Shown piece after piece: positions 54,969 through 64,000 of a DNA stretch of 64,000 nt. The number at the start of each line of letters is the position of its first letter. Within the stretch, counting starts at the first letter, position 1. The stretch is taken from contig JBBBDQ010001027.1 in the NCBI GenBank assembly GCA_037127315.1, positions 1,457,501 to 1,521,500 of the forward strand, read 5' to 3'. This DNA comes from Ascarosepion bandense. Its lineage: Eukaryota > Mollusca > Cephalopoda > Sepiida > Sepiidae. The position numbers were made by a program, and so were the translations under genes. The notes below the pieces were generated by a model. It did not search any database. It was not told where the DNA came from and saw only the letters and a list, made by a program, of their open reading frames with translations.

Positions 54969-55552
54969 GGTGAATTATTATTATTGACGATGTGATTGGT
55001 CGTTTTGATTTCTGTGGTTCATATTTTATTTTCTTGTTTAATTTAGTTGATGTATAATTTCGTATGTAGTTGCGAAGTGAAGATTCATACTGTTTGTAAT
55101 TAATATCATTGTTTTTGTCCACGTGTTTGTAGTTGCCGTTGGTTACGAAAGAAAAATTTGATATGGTAGTCAAGCAAATAGTTTGGAAAGCCGTTGTTAA
55201 CAAGCGTTTGTTTCAAATTGTGGAATTCTTTGAAGAAAAGCGATTGAAAAGATGATTTCTCAACGCTCTCGTGAGGAAATTTTTAATCACACGAATTTTG
55301 TATCTAAGAAGACATTCGACAATAAAATTAGGGTAACAAGAATTTTTACTAGTGTTTTTTTTTTATATATTGAAGTTTGAGTTTGAGTTTTGTTTTACGG
55401 AATATCAACCTCTGTGGGTTATTTAATGCCAAAAAAGGTAAGGTTTTAAGGTAATTTTAATGTTAGGTTGTAGTGAGCGGGTTGATATAGTCAAATTTTA
55501 ATGAATTTAAAAAAAACTTATTTTAGAAAACTGAAGATGCCTTCTAGTTTTG
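54969..55552. other. no recognisable gene
   Basis: AT-rich. The minus frame 55203-54958 is lysine/asparagine-rich with no motif. Confidence 0.45.
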
Positions 55553-55828
55553 CATTCAAAAATGTATTGCTGGTAATATTTTTTTCCTTCAAAAATGTAT
55601 TGCTGGTAATAATTTTTTCCTTCAAAAATGTATTGCTGGTAATAATTTTTTCCTTCGAAAATGTATTGCTGGTAATAATTTTTCCTTCAAAAATCTATTG
55701 CTGGTAATAATTTTTTCCTTCAAAAATCTATTGCTGGTAATAATTTTTCCTTCAAAAATCTATTGCTGGTAATAATTTTTTCCTTCAAAAATGTATTGCT
55801 GGTAATAAATTTTCCTTCAAAAATGTAT
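55553..55828 (+). repeat. 33-bp minisatellite, about 8-9 copies
   Basis: The unit AAAATGTATTGCTGGTAATAATTTTTTCCTTC recurs every 33 bp in the first copies, with single-base length changes later. Because 33 is a multiple of three, an 11-residue repeat appears in a chance frame. Confidence 0.93.
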
Positions 55829-56204
55829 ATTTTTCTATATTTATACTTGCATAATGTTTTTACCCCAGTTTACGAGTTAACTATTTGCCTATACCTGGGA
55901 TCGTAACAGGTGCTACCACTCCGGATCAGGGTGAACCTGGGAAAAACAGCAATTAAGAAGAGGTTCCATGCTCCTCACAACCTCCCAATCAGAGGCCTTA
56001 CTGCCGGATACAATTTACCGTCATACCCAAGACCACAGTAATTAGGAGGTGGTTCCATGCTCTTCACAACATCCCAGTCAGAAACCTTGCTACCGGATGC
56101 AGTTTACCGTCATACCTAGGACGGAAATACTAAAGTATCGAAAGTATTATTACAAGACTTCAGAAAAACATCCAAGGATGAGAATTTACTTTTTTTAAAG
56201 AACT
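55829..56204. repeat. about 90-bp direct duplication in otherwise unassigned DNA
   Basis: GGTTCCATGCTC.TCACAAC, CAGT/ATCAGA, TACCGGAT and CAGTTTACCGTCATACC occur at about 55960-56025 and 56050-56115. Confidence 0.8.
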
Positions 56205-56350
56205 CAGACCGTCTTGTTATTTAACCCATAGCTGAAAGGAAGAGACAGATTAATACCTTTTCCAAGAGTATTTGCGCATAAGTGACGGCAACAAATTCAA
56301 ATGAGTTTCGAACTCTGATCTCAGATTTCTCGTCCCGAGCCCATATATGC
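56205..56350 (-). mobile_element. SINE head fragment, minus
   Basis: Carries the tRNA-like head and first body part (GTTATTTAACCCATAGCTG on plus; GTTTCGAACTC B box; TTTCTCGTCCCGAGCCCATA). The tail is missing. Confidence 0.8.
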
Positions 56351-56500
56351 GGATGTGCGTGATGGTGCAACGGATACAGGCTCCGAACGAGAAATCGGGG
56401 AGCTGAGTTCGAATTCCAGTCGTATTTGTAGCATTCACTTACGCGCAATTACCATTGGGAAAGGTATTAATCTGTCTCTTCCTTATTGTTATGAGTTAAG
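56351..56500 (+). mobile_element. SINE head fragment, plus, head-to-head with the previous one
   Basis: GTGATGGTGCAACGGATACAG (A-box region), GAGTTCGAATTCCAG (B box), body to GTTATGAGTTAA. The tail is missing. The two heads meet within about 15 bp, making a roughly 290-bp imperfect palindrome. Confidence 0.8.
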
Positions 56501-56662
56501 AACAGAAGTTGAGAACAGGAGTTTTTTCAAAAGTAGTTTTAAGATCATCAATTTCACATATGAGCTTAGTAACAAAAAAAAAAAAAAAAAAGAGAAACAA
56601 AAACTGTCATCCTCAGCGATTTTTAAGATGAAAAGGTTCTTGAAGCTGAATAATGACGTTAT

Positions 56663-57387
56663 ATAAGTCTAACTTATATAAAGTTAGATAGGGTTGCGGA
56701 TTACCACCAAGAAGACTTGATATTATTGAACGTGAACAGGCCTACTCCTGTCAAAGTGAATGGAGAAGGTCTACGTCATACAGACAAGTTCACTTACCTG
56801 AGTAGTATCATCAGACCGGAGGGTGGCACGAAAGAGGATATTCAAAGCAGACTGTGCAAGGCCAAGAGTGTGTTTAAAGAAATTAACAACATCTGGAGAT
56901 CAACACAGTACATCACCAACACCAAGCTCAAGCTATACCAGAGCTGTGTTGTATCTACTCTCCTCTACGGATCTGAGTGCTGGAGAATGACTAAGGCGGA
57001 TCTCGCCAAACTTCGATCCTTTCACACCATCTGCCTCCGACGAATACTGAGAATATTTTGGCCAGAGAAGACCTCCAATGAAGACCTGTTGAGGAGATGC
57101 AAGCAAGAGAACATGGGCACCATCGTTACAAGAAGGCGGTGGAGATGGATTGGACATGTGCTCCGGAAAGATCCACAGTCAATCACAAGAACAACACTGC
57201 ACTGGACCCCAGATGGCAAAAGAAAGAAGGGAAGACCAAGAACGACATGGAGAAGTACGGCGGAGAATGAGATTAAAGCCATGCAGTACTCTTGGGGTTC
57301 ATTGACTAGTCTGGCCCAAGATAGGCAGAGGTGGAGAACCTTTGTTGCTGCCCAACACACCATCGGATGATGATGATAAGTCTAACT
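56663..57387 (+). pseudogene. 5'-truncated RTE-like LINE with perfect 12-bp target duplication
   Basis: ATAAGTCTAACT lies at 56663-56674 and 57376-57387. Between them the plus strand begins IGLRITTKKT after the truncation point, then a 217-codon frame (56717-57370) reads VKVNGEGLRHTDKFTYLSSI, LYQSCVVSTLLYGSECWRMT, CLRRILRIFWPEKTSNEDLL, RRRWRWIGHVLRKD, TTLHWTPDGKRKKGRPRTTW and WRTFVAAQHT. This is the C-terminal domain of an RTE-like LINE, of a different family from 20873-24040. The (GAT)n tail and near-intact frame point to a fairly recent insertion. Confidence 0.93.
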
Positions 57388-57920
57388 GACTCGAACTCTC
57401 ATCTTATATAGAATCTAATGTAATATTTCCTTATTTTTTATTTTTCTGTCACCTGGAAAACGTGATAATGTCGTTTCGACTTACCTGATCATCATTCTAT
57501 GACAACGAAGATTAATGACAAGAGGTGAAGATTAACTCTCGTTAACGCAAGCTGCAAATGCAGAAGAAATGAAAAGAATCGGAGGTGAGATATTTCCGCT
57601 TGTTTAAACAATCACAGAAGCAACGCCTTCTAACATCAAGAAAATATCTGATGTTCTTTTTTTTGTCTCTTCTGGCTCCAGTGATTTTCTGGCAGTGTGT
57701 TCGACCCACCCCCGTCTTTTCTTCCAGCAATTTTCGATTATTTTTAGATTGCTGGATAATTAAAAGTGCATTTACCGTTTGCTCTGCGTTTGACTAATAG
57801 TTTTAGAAACCGCACAGTGACAAAACCAAATTTGGAACAGGATCTGAACGTATTCCTCTTTGGGTTGAAAATTATATTGACAGGTTGCTGAAACGCCCAA
57901 CCAATGAGCATAATTTTAAC
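57388..57920. other. no recognisable gene
   Basis: Short overlapping frames on both strands (57542-57797) without family resemblance. Confidence 0.5.
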
Positions 57921-60900
57921 CCTTTGTTGCATATTGGTTACAATTGTAACCAATATGTAACAAAGGCTAGAGAAAGTTTACAATTGTAACCAATGTGCAA
58001 CAAAGGTTAGAGAAAGGTTACAATTGTAACCAATGTGCAACAAAGGTTAGAGAAAGGTTACAATTGTAACCAATGTGCAACAAGCAGTTAGAGAAAGGTT
58101 ACAATTGTAACCGATATGCAACAAAGGTTAGAGAAAGGTTACAATTGTAACCAATATGCAACAAAGGTTAGAGAAAGGTTACAATTGTAACCAATATGCA
58201 ACAAAGGTTAGAGAAAAGGTTACAATTGTAACCAATATGTAACAAAGGCTAGAGAAAGGCTACAATTGTAACAAATATGCAACAAAGGTTAGAGAAAGGT
58301 TACAATTGTAACAAATATGCAACAAAAGCTTAAAGAAATGTTACAATGGTAACCAATATGAAATAAAGGTTAGAGAAAGGTTACAATTGTAACCAATATG
58401 CAACAAAGGTTAGAGAAAGGTTACAATTGTAACCAATATGCAACAAAGTGTTAGAGAAAGGTTACAATTGTAACCAATATGTACTGTGCTAGAGAAAGGT
58501 TACAATTGTAACAAATATGCAACAAAGGTTAGAGAAAGGTTACAATTGTAACAAATATGCAACAAAGCTTAAAGAAATGTTACAATGGTAACCAACAATA
58601 TGAAATAAAGGTTAGAGAAAGGTTACAATTGTAACCAATATGCAACAAAGGTTAGAGAAAGGTTACAATTGTAACCAATATGCAACAAAGGTTAGAGAAA
58701 GGTTACAATTGTAACCAATATGTAACAAAGGCTAGAGAAAGTGTTACAATTGTAACAAATATGCAACAAAGGTTAGAGAAAGGTTACAATTGTAACAAAT
58801 ATGCAACAAAGCTTAAAGAAATGTTACAATGGTAACCAATATGAAATAAAGGTTAGAGAAAGGTTACAATTGTAACCAATATGCAACAAAGGTTAGAGAA
58901 AGGTTACAATTGTAACCAATATGCAACAAAGGTTAGAGAAAGGTTACAATTGTAACCAATATGCAACAAAGGCTAGAGAAAGGTTACAATTGTAACAAAT
59001 ATGCAACAAAGGTTAGAGAAAGGTTAAGCAATTGTAACAAATATGCAACAAAGCTTAAAGAAATGTTACAAATGGTAACCAATATGAAATAAAGGTTAGA
59101 GAAAGGCTACAATTGTAACCAACATGCAACAAAGGTTAGGAGAAAGTTACAAATTGTAACCAATATGCAACAAAGGTGTTGAGAAAGGTTACAATTGTAA
59201 CCAATATGTAACAAGTTAAGTTAGAGAAAGGTTACAATTGTAAACAAATATGCAACAGCTTAAAGAAATGTTACAATGGTAACCAATATGAAATAAAGGT
59301 TAGAGAAAGGTTACAATTGTAACCAATATGCAACAAAGGTTAGAGAGGTTACAATTGTAACAAATATGCAACAAAGGCGGAGAAAGGTTACAATTGTAAT
59401 AAATATGCAAATAAAGGTTAGAGAAAGGTTACAATTGTAACAAATATGCAACAAAAGCTTAAAGAAATGTTACAATGGTAACCAATATGAAATAAAGGTT
59501 AGAGAAATGTTACAATTGTAACCAATGTGCAACAAAGGTTAGAGAAAGGTTACAATTGTAACAAATATGCAACAAAGGCTAGAGAAAGGTTACAATTGTA
59601 ACCAATATGCAACAAAGGTTAGAGAAAGGTTACAATTGTAACCAATATGCAACAAAGGTTAGAGAAAGGTTACAATTGTAACAAATATGCAACAAAGCTT
59701 AAAGAAATGTTACAATGGTAACCAATATGAAATAAAGGTTAGAGAAAGGTTACAATTGTAACCAATATGCAACAAAGGTTAGAGAAAGGTTACAATTGTA
59801 ACCAATATGCAACAAAGGTTAGAGAAAGGTTACAATTGTAACCAATATGTAACAAAGGCTAGAGAAAGGTTACAATTGTAACAAATATGCAACAAAGGTT
59901 AGAGAAAGGTTACAATTGTAACAAATATGCAACAAAGCTTAAAGAAATGTTACAATGGTAACCAATATGAAATAAAGGTTAGAGAAAGGTTACAATTGTA
60001 ACCAATATGCAACAAAGGTTAGAGAAAGGTTACAATTGTAACCAATATGCAACAAAGGTTAGAGAAAGGTTACAATTGTAACCAATATGTAACAAAGGCT
60101 AGAGAAAGGTTACAATTGTAACAAATATGCAACAAAGGTTAGAGAAAGGTTACAATTGTAACAAATATGCAACAAAGCTTAAAGAAATGTTACAATGGTA
60201 ACCAATATGAAATAAAGGTTAGAGAAAGGTTACAATTGTAACCAATATGCAACAAAGGTTAGAGAAAGGTTACAATTGTAACCAATATGCAACAAAGGTT
60301 AGAGAAAGGTTACAATTGTAACCAATATGTAACAAAGGCTAGAGAAAGGTTACAATTGTAACAAATATGCAACAAAGGTTAGAGAAAGGTTACAATTGTA
60401 ACAAATATGCAACAAAGCTTAAAGAAATGTTACAATGGTAACCAATATGAAATAAAGGTTAGAGAAAGGTTACAATTGTAACCAATATGCAACAAAGGTT
60501 AGAGAAAGGTTACAATTGTAACCAATATGCAACAAAGGTTAGAGAAAGGTTACAATTGTAACCAATATGTAACAAAGGCTAGAGAAAGGTTACAATTGTA
60601 ACAAATATGCAACAAAGCTTAAAGAAATGTTACAATGGTAACCAATATGAAATAAAGGTTAGAGAAAGGTTACAATTGTAACCAATATGCAACAAAGGTT
60701 ATAGAAAGGTTACAATTGTAACAAATATGCAACAAAGGCTAGAGAAAGGTTACAATTGTAACAAATATGCAACAAAGGTTAGAGAAAGGTTACAATTGTA
60801 ACAAATATGCAACAAAGCTTAAAGAAATGTTACAATGGTAACCAATATGAAATAAAGGTTAGAGAAATGTTACAATTGTAACCAATGTGCAACAAAGGTT

Positions 60901-62306
60901 AGAGAAAGGTTACAATTGTAACAAATATGCAACAAAGGCTAGAGAAAGGTTACAATTGTAACCAATATGCAACAAAGGTTAGAGAAAGGTTACAATTGTA
61001 ACCAATATGCAACAAAGGTTAGAGAAAGGTTACAATTGTAACCAATATGCAACAAAGGTTAGAGAAAGGTTACAATTGTAACAAATATGCAACAAAGCTT
61101 AAAGAAATGTTACAATGGTAACCAATATGAAATAAAGGTTAGAGAAAGGTTACAATTGTAACCAATATGCAACAAAGGTTAGAGAAAGGTTACAATTGTA
61201 ACAAATATGCAACAAAGCTTAAAGAAATGTTACAATGGTAACCAATATGAAATAAAGGTTAGAGAAAGGTTACAATTGTAACCAATATGCAACAAAGGTT
61301 AGAGAAAGGTTACAATTGTAACAAATATGCAACAAAGGCTTAGAGAAAGGTTACAATTGTAACCAATATGCAACAAAGGTTAGAGAAAGGTTACAATTGT
61401 AACAAATATGCAACAAAGCTTAAAGAAATGGTACAATGGTAACCAATATGAAATAAAGGTTAGAGAAAGGTTACAATTGTAACAAATATGCAACAAAGCT
61501 TAAAGAAATGTTACAATGGTAACCAATATGAAATAAAGGTTAGAGAAAGGTTACAATTGTAACAAATATGCAACAAAGCTTAAAGAAATGTTACAATGGT
61601 AACCAATATGAAATAAAGGTTAGAGAAAGGTTACAATTGTAACAAATATGCAACAAAGCTTAAAGAAATGTTACAATGGTAACCAATATGAAATAAAGGT
61701 TAGAGAAAGGTTACAATTGTAACAAATATGCAACAAAGGTTAGAGAAAGGTTACAATTGTAACAAATATGCAACAAAGGCTAGAGAAAGGTTACAATTGT
61801 AACCAATATGCAACAAAGGTTAGAGAAAGGTTACAATTGTAACAAATATGCAACAAAGCTTAAAGAAATGTTACAATGGTAACCAATATGAAATAAAGGT
61901 TAGAGAAAGGTTACAATTGTAACAAATATGCAACAAAGGCTAGAGAAAGGTTACAATTGTAACCAATATGCAACAAAGGTTAGAGAAAGGTTACAATTGT
62001 AACCAATATGCAACAAAGGTTAGAGAAAGGTTACAATTGTAACCAATATGCAACAAAGGCTTAGAGAAAGGTTACAATTGTAACCAATATGCAACAAAGG
62101 TTAGAGAAAGGTTACAATTGTAACCAATATGCAACAAAGGTTAGAGAAAGGTTACAATTGTAACAAATATGCAACAAAGCTTAAAGAAATGTTACAATGG
62201 TAACCAATATGAAATAAATGTTAGAGAAAGGTTACAATTGTAACCAATAAGCCGCAAAGGTTAGAGAAAACGTTACAATTGTAACCAATATGCAACAAAG
62301 TGTTAA
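57921..62306. repeat. 40-bp satellite array, about 109 units, palindromic core
   Basis: The unit is GGTTAGAGAAAGGTTACAAT plus TGTAACCAATATGCAACAAA, and its core GGTTACAATTGTAACC is a perfect 16-bp palindrome. Variant units include AACAAATATGC and a strongly marked type, AAGCTTAAAGAAATGTTACA with ATGGTAACCAATATGAAATA. In 59.6-60.6 kb the marked type recurs every 240 bp (59698, 59938, 60178, 60418), so six monomers form a higher-order unit. No coding frame survives. Confidence 0.97.
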
Positions 62307-62479
62307 ACAAATTCAAATTTTTCAACACGAAAAGGCGAATAAACAAACTTATTATTTAATCCAATCTTGATGAATGAACTTAAATTATTTCTATTATCTG
62401 TTTTCTTTAAAAAATGTTGCCGAAGAGCGTTTTGGCGGTGAGTACGGGTTAATTTGGTTAATTTGATTTATTTAATACT
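62307..62479. other. no recognisable gene
   Basis: Short flank between satellite and LINE fragment. Confidence 0.5.
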
Positions 62480-62975
62480 ACGGCCAAGGAAGCTTTCCAG
62501 AAGCTAAGTAGATTATAAAATGACAGGTAAATTTCACTGGAAACAGAGAGTACTGGATTGCTATGTGATTTCTATCCTTTCAAATGGCAGCGCATACTGG
62601 ATAATTACATTAAAGATGAAAGAAAAACTTGACGCCACCGAAATATGGTTCTACAGAAGGATGCTGAGATTACTATGCGAGCAACAACGAGGTTTTGGAG
62701 AAGAAGGACACCAAAAGCAAACTGATACTTGACATCAGAAAAAGACAGCTGAAGTTTTTGGGATATGTAGTGAGGAAGCGGGGCTCGGAGAACCTGATGC
62801 CAACGGAGATGGATATAGAGGGAAGAAAAACAAGGGTAAGTAACGCATACTTGATAAACTTGAGCAGATGGATGGTGAAGCTGGAAATGAGTGGGGTAGC
62901 AGGAGAAGGGGTATTAAAAGCGACAAGAATCAGGAAGATGATCGTCTACGTTCTGAAGGGACACGATACATAGAA
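62480..62975 (+). pseudogene. RTE LINE C-terminal fragment
   Basis: Same family as 23453-24037. KEAFQKLS-like words near 62485, RVLDCYVISIL, MWFYRRMLRL-like (here IWFYRRMLRL), IRKRQLKFLGYVVRKRGSEN, then YVLKGHDT and a stop, with an AGAAGAAGAAAAAG tail. At least one frame change (about 62700) breaks it. Confidence 0.88.
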
Positions 62976-64000
62976 GAAGAAAAAGTTTTTGATATTTGTA
63001 TGAAGCAGAATTTTGAACGTTGCATATCACACCTAATAGGAATTTGAAAAAAAAAAAGAAATTATAATGTGGGTGTAAAGTGGGAGATCATTTCTATATT
63101 ATAATCAATACCTTGAATTGAGTTGGTTAAGATTATAGTATGAAGGAAAGCACCCACGCAGGAGTCACAAAATAGTAGATCTTTGAATATGAAGGAAATG
63201 AAGTAAGTATGTCTAACAAAATCGCTGAAAAAACAGCATAATCTGAAGGAAAAGGCCTCAAACTTAATAAAACAAAGTTTTCTCGGCAAAATGTTCATCC
63301 TATTAAGAAAAGGATAGATCAAAGTTTTTTTTAATTATTTTTAGAATTTTTTAAAACTGTTTCTAACAGGTTCATTTAGTGGTAGAAAATCTTTTTTTCT
63401 CTCGTCAGTGCGAGTTATAAATTGACGCTAGAATCTATTACGTCAAAACGTAATATTACGCAAAGGCATTTTTTTGACTGTGAAAGACATTAATTTGGAA
63501 ATTCTTGCAAAAATAAAATAATGGTCAGATTTTGATGAAAGTTTCAGGGCTTATTCATAAATGACTGAAACTAGTTTCGAAATTATTATTTTTAGAAAAT
63601 ATTGGTAAAAACATTATTGTTTTACATATGTTAACCCCACCAATTAATTTCCAGAAATGTCGAAAAATGCGACTAGGTCTCAACATATAGGTAATTTTAA
63701 TTAAATTCAAGAGTCATTGGGGAATGCTAATGAACTGTCTTTTTTTCTTCAAAACCTGCTCATTTTTATAAAATCTGCTCCGAATTGCAATAAAACTATG
63801 CCATTTTGATTTGGATAAACTTTTAATTGCTTTTATAAACATAAATTAAAATGATATCATAGTCTGAATAGAAAAATTTTTCATTAATAATAAATTTTTG
63901 CAAGAATTGTTTTCATTTTTATTATTTTTTATTAAGTAATTTCAAAAAGGTTTCAATTTTTTTTTTAAAATTTCCACCTCATAGGTATTTCAGATTTTTT
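62976..64000. other. no recognisable gene
   Basis: AT-rich to the window end. The 86-codon minus frame (63322-63062) has no motif. Confidence 0.5.

Overview
The window is eukaryotic, repeat-dominated intergenic DNA. I find no convincing host protein-coding gene. The content is decayed retrotransposons, DNA transposons, SINEs, Helitron-like elements, microsatellites and two large satellite arrays. The best guess for the source is a mollusc, probably a cephalopod of octopus type. The reasons are one abundant tRNA-derived SINE family whose non-tRNA tail carries a GTCAGTCATGTCTC...GAGACATGAT hairpin, RTE-type LINEs, very dense AT and TATC microsatellites, and repeated non-autonomous Helitron-like elements. 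This assignment is inference, because nothing in the window fixes the species.

Layout. 1-5.3 kb: Helitron-like end, degenerate tandem repeats, TATC and AT microsatellites, and a mariner remnant next to a 49-bp minisatellite that looks like its amplified terminus. 6.2-8.4 kb (minus): a Ty3/gypsy remnant of standard RT-RH-IN order with one LTR. 8.5-9.3 kb: a Helitron-like element with both ends. 9.5-10.5 kb: two convergent L2/CR1-like LINE tails. 10.8-14.2 kb: two LTRs of one family, one with its 3' end amplified into exactly 112-bp units. 15.7-17.4 kb: AT-rich tandem repeats. 18.2-24.3 kb: SINE, LTR-like piece, hAT-like element, and an RTE LINE interrupted by a SINE. 25.3-25.5 kb: a tRNA-like gene inside perfect 19-bp inverted repeats. 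27.6-36.5 kb: LINE fragments with an R2/R4-type restriction-like endonuclease flank a Ty3/gypsy element whose integrase lies upstream of its reverse transcriptase (Gmr1-like order). 37.3-43.9 kb: a 39-bp satellite of about 170 units. 44.9-45.9 kb: a Helitron-like element with a LINE inserted, target duplication visible. 47.3-52.5 kb: fold-back elements, SINE-hairpin composites, and Tc1 pieces around a TATC array. 53.5-57.4 kb: Helitron end, SINEs, a 33-bp minisatellite, and a LINE tail with a perfect 12-bp target duplication. 57.9-62.3 kb: a 40-bp palindromic satellite with 240-bp higher-order structure. 62.5-63.0 kb: another RTE LINE tail.

The most interesting items are: (1) the IN-before-RT Ty3/gypsy element at 28.2-34.6 kb with a tRNA-Pro primer site; (2) restriction-like-endonuclease LINE fragments that begin and end at (AAT)n tracts, as in the TAA-targeted Dong/R4 group; (3) an LTR that seeded a perfectly regular 112-bp array with alternating subtypes; (4) the tRNA-like unit with a UCA-containing loop in a small inverted-repeat element; and (5) SINE-hairpin composites. 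Nearly all coding remnants are broken by stops and frameshifts, so the window should be read as a transposon graveyard rather than a working gene cluster.
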